Assembly (NCBI RefSeq): GCF_003259175.1
Contig: NZ_QGOK01000006.1
Span: 169,320-233,319 of the forward strand
DNA length: 64,000 nt
Source of the DNA: Marinomonas shanghaiensis
Lineage (GTDB): Bacteria > Pseudomonadota > Gammaproteobacteria > Pseudomonadales > Marinomonadaceae
Reading direction: 5' to 3'
Position 1 is the first letter of the stretch. The number at the start of each line of letters is the position of its first letter. Positions 8,608-18,064 of this stretch are shown here, one piece after another. The notes under the pieces were generated by a model. That model ran no database searches. It was given only the letters and a program-made list of their open reading frames with translations, and was not told the origin of the DNA. Made by a program: the position numbers and the translations under genes.

Positions 8608-8856
8608 ATGGTAACTATTCGTCTTTCTCGTGGTGGCTCTAAAAAGCGCCCATTCTATCATTTGAACGTGGCTGATAGCCGTCGTGCTCGTGATGGTCGT
8701 TATATCGAGCGTTTGGGTTTCTTTAACCCTGTTGCTCGTGGTCAAGAAGAACGTTTACGCATCGATCTAGATCGCGTAAATCATTGGGTTAGCCAAGGCG
8801 CTCAACTTTCTGATCGTGCAGCTCAGCTTGTTAAAGAAGCTGGTAAAAACGCTTAA
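8608..8856 (+). CDS. rpsP: 30S ribosomal protein S16
   Basis: An 82-residue ribosomal protein that binds 16S rRNA early in 30S assembly. The N-terminus [20 protein letters not shown] and the [20 protein letters not shown] motif are diagnostic. The AAGGA site lies just upstream of the ATG. It is the first gene of the conserved rpsP-rimM-trmD-rplS operon, 15 bp ahead of rimM. Confidence 0.98.
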   Translation: MVTIRLSRGGSKKRPFYHLNVADSRRARDGRYIERLGFFNPVARGQEERLRIDLDRVNHWVSQGAQLSDRAAQLVKEAGKNA

Positions 8857-8871
8857 TACTGAGGTAGTGCT

Positions 8872-9417
8872 ATGTCTGAATTAAAACAAGCGGCCGCTCC
8901 AGAGCAAGCCCTTGTGGTTGGACGCATTACATCAGTTTATGGTGTTAAAGGGTGGGTGAAGTTATATTCGCACACCGATCCAATGCAAGGGATCTTTGAT
9001 TACAAGCATTGGTGGTTGAAAACCCCTAGTGGGTGGAAGACCGTAGAATTAAGCCAAGGTCGCTTGCAAGGGCGAGGTTTGGTGGCATCAGTAAAAGGTT
9101 ATAACGACAGAGATCAAGTAAAAGATATCTGCGGTATGGACGTTTATATCGATGCGGCAGAACTACCAGAATTGGAAGAAGGTGATTATTACTGGAGCCA
9201 ACTGGAAGGACTGAGGGTTATTACCAAAGAGGGTGTCCTCTTAGGGAAGATTTCTCAACTTATGGAAACGGGTGCGAATGATGTGATTGTTGTCCGCGCG
9301 TGTGAAGGTAGCTTTGATCGTGAAGAGCGATTGATTCCTTATGCCCCAGGAACTTATGTTTTAAACATTGATTTAGAGCAGCAGGAAATGGTGGTTGATT
9401 GGGATCCAGAATTTTAA
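8872..9417 (+). CDS. rimM: Ribosome maturation factor RimM
   Basis: A 181-residue 16S rRNA processing factor that binds S19 and the 30S head. The N-terminal RimM barrel carries VVGRITSVYGVKGWVKLYSHTD. A PRC-barrel C-terminal half (about 100-175) carries EGDYYWSQLEGL, TGANDVIVV and LIPYAPGTYVLNIDL. It sits between rpsP and trmD as in other gammaproteobacteria. The first 10 residues (Ala/Gln-rich) are not conserved, so the start could be slightly later, but the ATG at 8872 has a GAGG site. Confidence 0.97.
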   Translation: MSELKQAAAPEQALVVGRITSVYGVKGWVKLYSHTDPMQGIFDYKHWWLKTPSGWKTVELSQGRLQGRGLVASVKGYNDRDQVKDICGMDVYIDAAELPELEEGDYYWSQLEGLRVITKEGVLLGKISQLMETGANDVIVVRACEGSFDREERLIPYAPGTYVLNIDLEQQEMVVDWDPEF

Positions 9418-9439
9418 ACCGATAAGCTGAGGTCACAAC

Positions 9440-10192
9440 GTGAAGGTTAGCGTTATATCGCTCTTTCCGGAAATGTTTCAGGCCATTACCCAGTATGGAG
9501 TAACAGGCAGAGCCATTAAGTCTGGGTTGGTTGAGGTGGATTTTTTTAATCCCCGCGATTTTACACACGACAGACATAAGACTGTTGATGATCGTCCTTA
9601 TGGTGGTGGTCCAGGGATGCTGATGAAAGTTCAGCCTCTCAAAGATGCGATTGCGAGTGCCAGATTATCGGTGCCCAATGCAAAAGTTATTTATCTATCC
9701 CCTCAGGGGCGTACGCTAACGCAAGAAGGCGTGCAACAACTTGCTAAACAAGCAGAATTTATTCTGGTAGCAGGTCGTTATGAAGGCGTTGATGAGCGTT
9801 TGATTCAGTCTGAGATTGATGAAGAATGGTCCATTGGCGACTTTGTCCTAAGTGGTGGTGAGTTGCCGGCAATGGTACTCATGGATGCTGTATTTCGTAT
9901 GGTGCCAGGAGTATTGGGAAAGCAAGCGTCTGCGGATGAAGATTCATTCTCTGATGGTTTGTTGGATTGTCCGCATTATACTCGTCCAGAAGTGCTAAAT
10001 GGTGAACCTGTGCCATCGGTGCTGCTTAGTGGCAACCACGAGGAGATTAGACGCTGGCGTTTAAAGCAAAAGCTCGGAAGAACTTTTGAGCGCCGGCCAG
10101 ACCTTCTGCAGAACCTTGAGTTGGACAAGGAACAGCAGTTGCTGTTAGAAGAGTTTATTCGCGAAACTGAAGATTCAACCTCGGCAGAGTAG
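9440..10192 (+). CDS. trmD: tRNA (guanine-N1)-methyltransferase TrmD
   Basis: A 250-residue SPOUT-class enzyme that makes m1G37 in tRNAs reading CNN codons and so prevents frameshifting. It begins with GTG at 9440 after a GAGG site. Visible motifs are [16 protein letters not shown] (residues 54-69), the knotted SAM site [14 protein letters not shown] and [20 protein letters not shown], and the catalytic-loop region [22 protein letters not shown]. Length and order within the operon are typical. Confidence 0.97.
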   Translation: MKVSVISLFPEMFQAITQYGVTGRAIKSGLVEVDFFNPRDFTHDRHKTVDDRPYGGGPGMLMKVQPLKDAIASARLSVPNAKVIYLSPQGRTLTQEGVQQLAKQAEFILVAGRYEGVDERLIQSEIDEEWSIGDFVLSGGELPAMVLMDAVFRMVPGVLGKQASADEDSFSDGLLDCPHYTRPEVLNGEPVPSVLLSGNHEEIRRWRLKQKLGRTFERRPDLLQNLELDKEQQLLLEEFIRETEDSTSAE

Positions 10193-10261
10193 GAATTGCG
10201 AGCTTATCAGAAAGAAGAACCTTCATGCTGATAAGAAACCATATCATTAGGAGTCACATCC

Positions 10262-10624
10262 ATGAGTAATAAAACTAAACTGATTCAGCAGTTAGAAGCT
10301 GAACAAATGACAAAAGAAGTCCCAGCCTTCGGTCCTGGCGACACTATTGTTGTTCAAGTTAAAGTTAAAGAAGGTTCACGCGAGCGTCTACAGGCCTATG
10401 AAGGCATTGTAATCTCTAAGCGTAACCGTGGTCTTAACTCAGCATTTACCGTTCGTAAAATTTCTAGCGGTGTTGGTGTTGAGCGTGCTTTCCAAACGTA
10501 CAGCCCTTTGGTTGAAAGCATCGAAGTTAAACGCCGCGGTGACGTGCGTCAAGCTAAGATCTACTACCTACGCGAGCGTTCTGGTAAATCTGCACGTATC
10601 AAAGAAAAATTGGCTAAGCGTTAA
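10262..10624 (+). CDS. rplS: 50S ribosomal protein L19
   Basis: A 120-residue protein at the 30S/50S interface. The family core [56 protein letters not shown] is present, ending in the basic [16 protein letters not shown]. Start ATG follows a TAGGAG site. It is the last gene of the rpsP operon and is followed at once by a strong terminator. Confidence 0.98.
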   Translation: MSNKTKLIQQLEAEQMTKEVPAFGPGDTIVVQVKVKEGSRERLQAYEGIVISKRNRGLNSAFTVRKISSGVGVERAFQTYSPLVESIEVKRRGDVRQAKIYYLRERSGKSARIKEKLAKR

Positions 10625-10640
10625 TTTTTCTTATTTAAAA

Positions 10641-10665
10641 AAGGCGACGCGAGTCGCCTTTTTTT
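10641..10665 (+). terminator. Intrinsic terminator of the rpsP operon
   Basis: The stem AAGGCGAC (10641-10648) pairs with GTCGCCTT (10653-10660) around a GCGA tetraloop. Seven T follow. Confidence 0.92.
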
Positions 10666-10728
10666 ATGGAACTAACCTACCTAGCTATGGCCTAATAGAG
10701 ACTATTTATCATGTCTTTGAGGTTCTCC

Positions 10729-11448
10729 ATGACGAAGTCTTTTCGTACTTCTTTTCTCGTTACTGCAATGAGTGTGTTTTTGTTGTCGTTATCAAACTCC
10801 CTGTTTGCAGATCAATCGTCCGTTTTATCATCCGTTCAGGCCGCTTTACCTCAATATGAGGTTGAAAGTGCTGAGTTGCATCAGGAAGCAGGGTTGTACG
10901 TTGTTGTTTTAAAAAATGGCCCGACTTTACATGTCACGCAAGACGGAAAATATTTTGTCGCCGGGGATTTGTACCGTATAGACAATACCAAACTTGAAAA
11001 CGTCACAGAAAAAGCAAAATTAACCAAGATTGAGGCACTTCCAGAGTCTCAAATGATTGTTTATAAGGCTAAGAATGAGAAAGCACATATTACTGTTTTC
11101 ACTGATGTCGATTGTGGTTATTGTCGAATGCTTCACAAAGAAGTACCAAAGTTAAATGAGGCTGGGGTAACGGTTCGCTACTTAGCGTATCCAAGAGCTG
11201 GGATCGGCTCGGAAGCTTATCGTAAAATGGTGAGTATTTGGTGTTCGGCAGACCCGAAAGAGTGGCTAACTCAGGTTAAGTTAGGGACAGAAATTCCTGA
11301 AAACAAATGTGTTAACCCGGTTGCGGATCAGTATAAACTAGGTAATGAAGTGGGAGTGCGAGGTACGCCGAGTATTGTGTTAGATAATGGCTCATTCCTA
11401 CCAGGGTATTTACCAGCGGCCGAGTTGGTTAAAGAGCTTGGGTTATAG
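10729..11448 (+). CDS. dsbC: Periplasmic disulfide isomerase DsbC
   Basis: A 239-residue thiol-disulfide isomerase that reshuffles wrong disulfides in periplasmic proteins and is kept reduced by DsbD. A signal peptide covers about residues 1-27 (basic start, hydrophobic core, cleavage near SLFA-DQ). An N-terminal dimerisation domain is followed by a thioredoxin fold with the active site DCGYC (Cys-Gly-Tyr-Cys). The cis-proline loop RGTPS is near the end. I prefer the ATG at 10729, with GAGG 7 bases upstream, over the ATG at 10711, which has no site. dsbC next to hom-thrC is also the Pseudomonas order. Confidence 0.94.
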   Translation: MTKSFRTSFLVTAMSVFLLSLSNSLFADQSSVLSSVQAALPQYEVESAELHQEAGLYVVVLKNGPTLHVTQDGKYFVAGDLYRIDNTKLENVTEKAKLTKIEALPESQMIVYKAKNEKAHITVFTDVDCGYCRMLHKEVPKLNEAGVTVRYLAYPRAGIGSEAYRKMVSIWCSADPKEWLTQVKLGTEIPENKCVNPVADQYKLGNEVGVRGTPSIVLDNGSFLPGYLPAAELVKELGL

Positions 11449-11500
11449 TCTTATCGCAAAATATTTCACTAAACATGAGTGTTCTTCAGCTGTTTCTACG

Positions 11501-11529
11501 TTGGGTTTGAAAATTACAGGCGTTATAAT
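11501..11529 (+). promoter_or_regulatory. Probable sigma-70 promoter of hom-thrC
   Basis: TTGGGT (11501-11506), a 17-bp spacer and a consensus TATAAT (11524-11529) lie downstream of dsbC. The implied leader before the hom start is about 85 nt. I did not see a threonine-rich leader peptide or an attenuator. Confidence 0.6.
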
Positions 11530-11621
11530 AAATCAGTTTGTCACTTAAGCAGGCACAAACACCTTTTTTTGCGTCAACTAAGTGTCCTATAAAAATTAAA
11601 TTATCTCTGTGGGGTATTGTT

Positions 11622-12923
11622 TTGAAACCGGTAAAAGTCGGAATTTGTGGGCTGGGGACAGTAGGATCCGGTAGTTTTAATATTTTGCGTAATAATGCAG
11701 AAGAAATTACTCGTCGTGTTGGTCGTAGTATTGTGATCGAGCAAGTTGGTGCGCGTCGTGATAATGACTCGTGCGATACGACTGGAGTAAACGTTACCCG
11801 TGATATTTTCGACGTGGTCAATAACCCAGAGATCGATATTGTTTTAGAGTTGATTGGTGGTACCTCTGTTGCGAAAGAGCTGGTTCTGACCGCTATTGCT
11901 AATGGCAAGCATGTCGTAACAGCCAACAAAGCACTTATCGCAGAGCATGGTAACGAGATTTTTGCGAAAGCCCAAGAAAAGGGCGTTATTGTCGCGTTTG
12001 AAGCCGCTGTCGCCGGTGGTATCCCGATTATTAAAACGCTGCGCGAAGGCTTGTCTGCTAATCGAATTGAATGGTTAGCAGGTATTATCAATGGCACAGG
12101 CAATTTCATCTTAACTGAGATGAGTGAAAAAAATCGAAATTTCGGTGAAGTGTTAGCAGAAGCACAAGCACTGGGTTACGCAGAAGCAGACCCTACCTTC
12201 GACATTGAAGGAATAGATGCGGCGCATAAATTGACAATTTTGGCCTCCATTGCCTTTGGTATTCCCTTACAGTTTGAGAAAACTTACACGGAAGGTATCA
12301 GTCGGATTACATCGGAGGACATAGAGTTTGCTCATCAGTTGGGCTACGCGATTAAGCACCTTGGCATTGCGCGTCGTACTAAGGCTGGTATTGAGCTGCG
12401 TGTTCATCCTACCCTGATTTCTCGTAAACAATTGCTTGCTAATGTGAATGGCGTGATGAATGCCATTATGGTTCAAGGTGATGTTGTTGGCCCGACTTTG
12501 ACTTATGGTGCGGGTGCGGGTGCATTACCGACAGGCTCTTCTGTCATTGCTGATGTGATTGATGTGGCTCGCGCTTTAACGGCAGACCCTACTAATCGAG
12601 TGCCTCATTTAGCGTTCCAAGCAGACTCGTTGTCTAGTATGCAAATTTTATCTGTAGAAGAAATTGAATGTGGTTTCTTCTTGAATATGACGATTAAAGA
12701 CCGTGCGGGTGTGTTGGCGAATATCACCCAAATTTTGTCAATGAATGACATCAGTATAGAGTCTCTTATTCAACGCGAACGTGAAGGCAGTGAGCTAGTG
12801 CCTTTGGTGGTGATGACGCATGATGTCAAAGAGCGCAATATGAATGCGGCAATTGCAGCGATTGAAGCCTTGCCAGATGTCGCGGGGACTGTGCAACGAA
12901 TCCGTGTTGAAAACTTGGCGTAA
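11622..12923 (+). CDS. hom: Homoserine dehydrogenase
   Basis: A 433-residue enzyme reducing aspartate semialdehyde to homoserine, shared by threonine and methionine synthesis. The Rossmann start KPVKVGICGLGTVGSG is followed by the VTANKALIAEHG motif and the catalytic region INGTGNFILTEM, ALGYAEADPTFDIEGIDAAHK. A C-terminal ACT domain (about 350-430) should give threonine feedback. I chose TTG at 11622, which follows GTGGGG and aligns with family N-termini. The frame runs up to a TTG at 11538, but those 28 residues look like leader sequence. thrC follows after 12 bp; no thrB is seen in the window. Confidence 0.95.
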   Translation: MKPVKVGICGLGTVGSGSFNILRNNAEEITRRVGRSIVIEQVGARRDNDSCDTTGVNVTRDIFDVVNNPEIDIVLELIGGTSVAKELVLTAIANGKHVVTANKALIAEHGNEIFAKAQEKGVIVAFEAAVAGGIPIIKTLREGLSANRIEWLAGIINGTGNFILTEMSEKNRNFGEVLAEAQALGYAEADPTFDIEGIDAAHKLTILASIAFGIPLQFEKTYTEGISRITSEDIEFAHQLGYAIKHLGIARRTKAGIELRVHPTLISRKQLLANVNGVMNAIMVQGDVVGPTLTYGAGAGALPTGSSVIADVIDVARALTADPTNRVPHLAFQADSLSSMQILSVEEIECGFFLNMTIKDRAGVLANITQILSMNDISIESLIQREREGSELVPLVVMTHDVKERNMNAAIAAIEALPDVAGTVQRIRVENLA

Positions 12924-12935
12924 GAGAGAGCAACT

Positions 12936-14321
12936 ATGAAATACATTTCGACTCGTGGAAAAGCGCCAGCGCTTTCTTTTGGTGATGTCTTATTGGCTGG
13001 TTTGGCGAATGACGGTGGCTTGTATGTGCCAGAAACTTTGCCTCATTACAGTAAAGAAGAGATCGCTTCTTGGGCGAAGCTAAGCTACCAAGAGCTTGCC
13101 TTTAAGGTGATGTGGCCTTTTGTGGAAGGTGATATTCCGGCGGATGCTTTTAAAACCATGATCAATGATGCTTACGCAGGTTTTAACCACAGCGCCATTG
13201 CACCCATGGTTCAAGTGGGTAATAACGAATGGATTCTGGAATTATTCCGTGGTCCAACTTTAGCGTTTAAAGACTTTGCTTTACAGTTACTTGGTCGTCT
13301 GATGGATTATGTTCTGTCTGAGCGTAAAGAAAAGCTGGTTATCCTAGGCGCCACATCTGGTGACACTGGTTCGGCCGCGATTGAAGGTTGCCGTCATTCA
13401 GAGCATCTGAATATTTTTATCTTGCACCCTTACCAGCGTGTTTCAGAAGTACAACGTCGTCAGATGACCACGGTGATTGACGATAATGTATTTAATATCG
13501 CTGTAAAAGGTAACTTTGATGATTGTCAAAGTATGGTGAAATCCAGCTTTGCCGATCAGTCTTTCTTGAAGGGCGCTAAATTAGGGGCGGTTAACTCAAT
13601 TAACTGGGCCCGTATCATGGCTCAGATCGTTTACTACTTCTCTTCTGCCTTGGCTGTGGGCGCGCCGCATCGTAAAGTGTCTTTTTCTGTACCGACGGGG
13701 AACTTTGGCGATATCTTTGCGGGTTATTTGGCGAAGAAAATGGGTTTGCCCATTGATCAGTTGGTGGTTGCAACCAACCAAAACGACATTTTGCATCGTG
13801 TGATTGCTGAAAATGACATGAGTCGCCAGTCTTTAAATGTCACCTTGTCTCCAAGTATGGATATCATGGTGTCTAGTAACTTTGAGCGTTTGTTGTTTGA
13901 TGCTCATGTTCGTGATGGCGCGGCAATTGATGATTTGATGGCGCGTTTTAATAAAGGCGATGTGTCGTTAAACGATCAAGCTTGGTCTTTTGTAAAAGCG
14001 AATTTTGACAGTTACAAAGTCGATGACCAGAAAACCTGCGAAGTGATTGCCGATGTGTTTGCTAAGACACAATACCTGCTTGATCCGCATACCGCGATTG
14101 GTCTTGAAGCGGCTCGTCATTGCTGGAAAGATCAGTCTGTCCCTATGATTACTTTAGCGACGGCTCATCCAGTGAAATTTCCAGAAGCGGTTGAAAAAGC
14201 GGGTTGCGAAACACCAATGTTGCCTGAGCACATGAAAGATCTTTTCGAGCGAGAAGAATCTTATGCCGTGCTAGATAATAGCTTGAGCGATGTTCAGGCC
14301 TTTGTTGCGGAAAAAATCTAG
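12936..14321 (+). CDS. thrC: Threonine synthase
   Basis: A 461-residue PLP enzyme converting O-phosphohomoserine to threonine. The PLP lysine lies in LAFKDFALQLLG (about residue 110). Other family blocks are the N-terminal KYISTRGKAPALSFGDVLLAGLANDGGLYVPE, ILGATSGDTGSAAIEG and SFSVPTGNFGDIFAGY. The length fits the long form found in Pseudomonas. It is co-transcribed with hom and ends before a strong terminator. Confidence 0.97.
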   Translation: MKYISTRGKAPALSFGDVLLAGLANDGGLYVPETLPHYSKEEIASWAKLSYQELAFKVMWPFVEGDIPADAFKTMINDAYAGFNHSAIAPMVQVGNNEWILELFRGPTLAFKDFALQLLGRLMDYVLSERKEKLVILGATSGDTGSAAIEGCRHSEHLNIFILHPYQRVSEVQRRQMTTVIDDNVFNIAVKGNFDDCQSMVKSSFADQSFLKGAKLGAVNSINWARIMAQIVYYFSSALAVGAPHRKVSFSVPTGNFGDIFAGYLAKKMGLPIDQLVVATNQNDILHRVIAENDMSRQSLNVTLSPSMDIMVSSNFERLLFDAHVRDGAAIDDLMARFNKGDVSLNDQAWSFVKANFDSYKVDDQKTCEVIADVFAKTQYLLDPHTAIGLEAARHCWKDQSVPMITLATAHPVKFPEAVEKAGCETPMLPEHMKDLFEREESYAVLDNSLSDVQAFVAEKI

Positions 14322-14359
14322 TTATAGACAGTAAATTGTCTATAATCTATTTAGATGAA

Positions 14360-14393
14360 AAACGGCCAATCAAAGATTGGCCGTTTCTTTTTG
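14360..14393 (+). terminator. Intrinsic terminator of hom-thrC
   Basis: A 12-bp perfect stem, AAACGGCCAATC (14360-14371) with GATTGGCCGTTT (14375-14386), has an AAA loop and is followed by CTTTTTG. rsmE starts only 35 bp later with no clear promoter of its own, so it may depend on read-through. Confidence 0.92.
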
Positions 14394-14427
14394 TTTTGCT
14401 TTCACTTTCTCTTTTTGTGCCTTTCCT

Positions 14428-15147
14428 ATGAATATTATTTTACTTGATTCTAACAATACTCTTGCCGACGGTTTCTATGGGCTGACTGAGCGCCAACAAA
14501 CCCATATATCAACGGTGATCAAAGCGAAACAAGGTGATGTGCTGCGTGTTGGCATACTAAATGGAAAAATAGGAGAAGGTATATATGAGCCACCAAGCCA
14601 AGATCGAGCGGGTTATATTCATTCATTAAACGTATTTTTATTGCCGCCAGAGCCTTTGCCAATGGTATTGGTGATGGCTTTACCAAGGCCCAATATGTTG
14701 AAGCGAACTTTACAAAATGTGACCGCGATGGGAGTGAAGGATTTATATCTTATCCATTCGGCAAAAGTGGAAAAAAGTTACTGGCAAAGCCCTGTCTTGC
14801 AAACGGAATCGATTCAGCAGTGTTTAATAGAAGGTCTTGAGCAAGCGAAAGATACTGTGATGCCAAATTGGTCTCTGATTCCTAGGTTTAGACCGTTTGT
14901 TGAAGATCAACTCCCTAGTATTTTAAAAGGGAAGATTGGTTTGTTAGCGCATCCCTATCTGGCTAAGCGATGTCCTGTCGATATACAGCAACCCTCTGTA
15001 TTGGCACTGGGACCGGAAGGGGGGTGGAATGAATTTGAAGTGAGCAAATGGCATGAAGCAGGAATGGAATCGGTTCATCTAGGCGATAGGATTCTAAAAG
15101 TTGAAACCGTGGTCCCAGTTTTATTATCACGCTTGTATCCGGCTTAA
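14428..15147 (+). CDS. rsmE: 16S rRNA m3U1498 methyltransferase RsmE
   Basis: A 239-residue SPOUT-class enzyme that methylates U1498 near the decoding centre. An N-terminal PUA-like region (1-70) is followed by the family signature LVMALPRPNMLKRTLQNVTAMGVKDLYL and the C-terminal knot LALGPEGGWNEFEVSKWHEAGMESVHLGDRILKVETVVPVLLSRL. The ATG at 14428 matches family N-termini (MNIILL); the longer frame to 14377 would begin inside the thrC terminator and is rejected. The ribosome-binding site is weak. Confidence 0.93.
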   Translation: MNIILLDSNNTLADGFYGLTERQQTHISTVIKAKQGDVLRVGILNGKIGEGIYEPPSQDRAGYIHSLNVFLLPPEPLPMVLVMALPRPNMLKRTLQNVTAMGVKDLYLIHSAKVEKSYWQSPVLQTESIQQCLIEGLEQAKDTVMPNWSLIPRFRPFVEDQLPSILKGKIGLLAHPYLAKRCPVDIQQPSVLALGPEGGWNEFEVSKWHEAGMESVHLGDRILKVETVVPVLLSRLYPA

Positions 15148-15268
15148 AAATCAAATGTTGTTATTTGTAAAGCAAAGATATTATTAGGGGAGCTATTGAA
15201 TACTTTGGTGTAGGATTGGGGGCATATGAGCCATATACGACTTAGAGCCGCTGGGTCGGAGAGTATGC

Positions 15269-16375
15269 ATGACGAACAAATTAGATGAATTGAAAGCTGA
15301 AAATACGCTTAAAAATAAAGCCAAACCTTCTTGGCTGACTTTTTTCTACGTAGGGACAACTGACGATATTTTTTCCGAAGATATTCGTCGAGTATTTATT
15401 ATTAATTTGTTCGCCTCAGTGGGTGTTCTTTTTACCCTTCCTTTAGGTATTGTTGCCCTCTACGAAAGAAAGCCTATTTTGGGCAGTTTCTTATTATTGA
15501 TAGCCTTATTGTATACGGTTAATCATCTGTATTTGCGTCGTACTCATAATCACGCCTTATCGGGTAATTTTGTTATTTATCCTCTGTACATTTTGATGAT
15601 TTACCTTGTCTATACCGGTGGGGTAAAGGGAACTGGGCATGTTTGGATTTATTGCGTTCCCGCTGTTGCTTTGTTTTTGCATGGAATGAAAAAAGGCTTA
15701 ATAGAGCTGGTTTTTTTTACACTGGCTCTCATTATTACCATGTTTTTCACTAATAGCCACTTTGATGATTTTGGTTATGACCCTAGTTTAAAATCCAGAA
15801 TTCTGTTTTCGTTTATCGTGGTGGTTTTTCTGTCTGGGATATACGAATACTCCATGTCTCGTTTTAATCAGGAATTGAAAGAAACCTCGGCTAAGTTAAA
15901 ACTCGTAGCCTATCGAGATCCTGTGACGGAACTATTGAATCGAAGAGGCATGCTGCAGCGTTTGGAGGCGAGTTCTTACTCTAGTTTTCATTTACTTCTG
16001 GCTGATGTCGACTTTTTTAAGCGAATCAACGACGAATATGGTCATGATGTTGGGGATTACGCACTGGTTGAGTTGGCGAATCTTATTCAAACATCGCTTC
16101 CTGAAAAAGGTCTCGCGTCTCGTTGGGGGGGAGAGGAATTCTTAATCGCTGTTTGTGATTGCAGTGAACAGGAGGCTTATACATTGGCTGAATTGATTCG
16201 ACATAAAATAGAAGAGCATGAGTTTGTTTATTCGGATCATAAATTTCGTATGACTCTTAGTTTTGGTATTGCCACTATGAATGAGTCGACGACATTACGC
16301 GAGGCGATTACGCTGGCCGATGGACGTTTGTACCATGCAAAACGTGCAGGGCGTAATCAAACCCGGAGAAATTAA
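15269..16375 (+). CDS. Membrane-bound GGDEF diguanylate cyclase
   Basis: A 368-residue protein with about six membrane helices (residues 42-200) followed by a GGDEF domain (about 205-365). The catalytic loop is GGEEF at 287-291, the metal/substrate region is LLADVDFFKRINDEYGHDVGD, and the domain start is YRDPVTELLNRRG. These are the residues needed to make c-di-GMP from GTP, so activity is likely. The inhibitory I-site (RxxD five residues before GGEEF) is absent: the sequence there is PEKG. The N-terminal sensor has no family I can name. ATG at 15269 follows a GGAG site. It stands alone, convergent with the sugar transporter. Confidence 0.9.
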   Translation: MTNKLDELKAENTLKNKAKPSWLTFFYVGTTDDIFSEDIRRVFIINLFASVGVLFTLPLGIVALYERKPILGSFLLLIALLYTVNHLYLRRTHNHALSGNFVIYPLYILMIYLVYTGGVKGTGHVWIYCVPAVALFLHGMKKGLIELVFFTLALIITMFFTNSHFDDFGYDPSLKSRILFSFIVVVFLSGIYEYSMSRFNQELKETSAKLKLVAYRDPVTELLNRRGMLQRLEASSYSSFHLLLADVDFFKRINDEYGHDVGDYALVELANLIQTSLPEKGLASRWGGEEFLIAVCDCSEQEAYTLAELIRHKIEEHEFVYSDHKFRMTLSFGIATMNESTTLREAITLADGRLYHAKRAGRNQTRRN

Positions 16376-16413
16376 TCTCTCTATGAGGGGGGGCCTGCAA
16401 GAACGGCTTTGTT

Positions 16414-16444
16414 AAAAAGCCCTTATGAAGAGCATAAGGGCTTT
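16414..16444 (-). terminator. Intrinsic terminator, mainly for the sugar transporter
   Basis: A 12-bp stem, AAAGCCCTTATG (16416-16427) with CATAAGGGCTTT (16433-16444), has the loop AAGAG. The better T-run is on the minus strand, at the end of the MFS gene, but the hairpin could also stop the convergent cyclase transcript. Confidence 0.8.
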
Positions 16445-16458
16445 GGAATTTAATTGCG

Positions 16459-17694
16459 TTATTTTGTTAGTGCGGGTTTAGAACCAATCACACCGTAATA
16501 GGCGATGTAGACGTAGCAAATGATAGGCAGAATAAATGAAATTTGTAGGCCTATCGAGTCTGCAATCAATCCTTGCAAGACTGGCAATATGGCACCACCA
16601 ACGATGGCAAGGCAAAGCAAGCCGGAACCACGACTGGTTTGTGGACCAAGGTCTTTCAAAGCAAGGCTAAAGATGGTCGGGAACATAATAGAGTTGAAGA
16701 GACCAACTAATAAGATAGACCACATAGCAATATGGCCATCGTTTAATATGGCGCTGGTAATTAGTGCAATTGCCGCTAGGGCGTTAAAGGATAGTAGTGT
16801 CCCCGCAGAGATACGCTGCATTAGGGCGGCACCAATAAAGCGTCCCACCATGGCTCCTCCCCAATAATAAGCCACGTAATGCGCCGCCTCCATTTCTGCA
16901 AGTCCTGCAATATTGTCGAGTCCGAAGAAATTCACCAACAGACTGCCAATGGCCACTTCTGCACCGACGTACATAAAGATAGCAAGAGTGCCTAAAACAA
17001 GATGACGGTGCTTGAGAATACTGGCACTGGGTGCTTCCGTAGTATCTTCTTCTATATTTGACGGTGTCGGAAGGTGGATTTTGGTGAAAATAGCGGCCAA
17101 AAGCACCAGCAAAATAGCCAAACCAATATAAGGAATGATCACGCTTTCTGCTTCTTGAGCTTTTGTTTCATATTGACCTGCGACTGTAAACAAAAGAGCG
17201 CCACCAACGATAGGCGCGACGGTTGTTCCCAATGCATTAAAAGCTTGAGAGAGTGTTAAGCGGCTTGATGCGGTTTCTGTCGGTCCCATCACAGTGACTA
17301 GAGGGTTTGCTGCGACCTGAAGGATGGTTATTCCTGCTGCCAAAATAAATAATGCGGCCAAGAATATACTGTACTCTTGTGCTTTTGCTGCTGCGATAAA
17401 AAGCAGACAGCCAGCAGCGGCAATCATCAGACCTATGCCTATACCTCGCTGGAAACCGACTTTTTTCACTAGGTTACCGGCTGGGATAGAGACGATAAAG
17501 TAAGCGCCGAAAAAGCACATTTGGATCATCATAGCTTGTGTGTAGTTAAGATCGAATACCCCTTTTAAATGAGGGATCAAAATATCATTGAGTGACGTAA
17601 TAAACCCCCACATAAAAAACAATGATGTTAAGGCGATCAAAGCAAACCGTTGGTTTGACTGTGGCTTATTCGTTGCGGTTGAATGGTTTTTCAT
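16459..17694 (-). CDS. FHS-family sugar:H+ symporter (FucP/GluP-like MFS)
   Basis: A 411-residue inner-membrane transporter with about 12 helices. The N-terminal block [48 protein letters not shown] is characteristic of the fucose/glucose/galactose-H+ symporter family, including the Asn-Asp pair in [17 protein letters not shown] and [18 protein letters not shown] are also typical. The substrate is probably a hexose; glucose/galactose (GluP) and N-acetylglucosamine (NagP) members are hard to tell apart by eye. No catabolic gene or regulator is adjacent, so context gives no help. Confidence 0.88.
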   Translation of the reverse strand: MKNHSTATNKPQSNQRFALIALTSLFFMWGFITSLNDILIPHLKGVFDLNYTQAMMIQMCFFGAYFIVSIPAGNLVKKVGFQRGIGIGLMIAAAGCLLFIAAAKAQEYSIFLAALFILAAGITILQVAANPLVTVMGPTETASSRLTLSQAFNALGTTVAPIVGGALLFTVAGQYETKAQEAESVIIPYIGLAILLVLLAAIFTKIHLPTPSNIEEDTTEAPSASILKHRHLVLGTLAIFMYVGAEVAIGSLLVNFFGLDNIAGLAEMEAAHYVAYYWGGAMVGRFIGAALMQRISAGTLLSFNALAAIALITSAILNDGHIAMWSILLVGLFNSIMFPTIFSLALKDLGPQTSRGSGLLCLAIVGGAILPVLQGLIADSIGLQISFILPIICYVYIAYYGVIGSKPALTK

Positions 17695-18064
17695 ATTTTT
17701 TCCGATCAGTTCAAACGAGTGAGACGTAATTTTTATCTTTGGAATATTTATTCAAGTCAAAAAAGTGCCGCATCATAGCACTGAACATCTTAACTTTCTG
17801 GTCAGCTATTGGTGTGAAAGATGATAGTCTAGAATATTCCTTTTTTGCCTTGGTTTTGTAAGAAAGTCTCTCTTTTCTATTGCTAATGTAACAAAGCTTA
17901 AAGTTTTATCTGTTTGATTTTTATACGGTTTATTTTTATCGGATTGACTGTTTCGTGAAGCATGTCTCTTTTTGTATCTTATTCTAGGCAGGTGCGAGTC
18001 ACACGTCAGGGATCATTTTCGTGTTATTCTTGGGTTATCTGCTAATTCCTATTTTGAGATTGAT
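17695..18064. other. Intergenic region between divergent MFS gene and recJ
   Basis: About 370 bp without a supportable gene. It is AT-rich and holds the upstream regions of both flanking genes. I see scattered -10-like hexamers but no convincing promoter pair, operator palindrome, small RNA terminator or riboswitch. The frame that extends recJ upstream to a TTG at 17972 is not conserved-looking and is treated as non-coding. Confidence 0.5.

Noticed and set aside
10428..10859. A 143-codon plus-strand frame overlapping rplS and dsbC
   Set aside because: It overlaps two certain genes in another frame and crosses the rplS terminator.
11538..11621. 28-codon N-terminal extension of hom, or a leader peptide
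   Set aside because: The residues do not match homoserine dehydrogenases and are not enriched in threonine or isoleucine, so neither an extension nor a thr attenuator peptide is supported.
11486..12109. A 207-codon minus-strand frame across the start of hom
   Set aside because: It lies antisense to the conserved N-terminal half of homoserine dehydrogenase and has a low-complexity Ser/Thr/Pro-rich translation typical of shadow frames.
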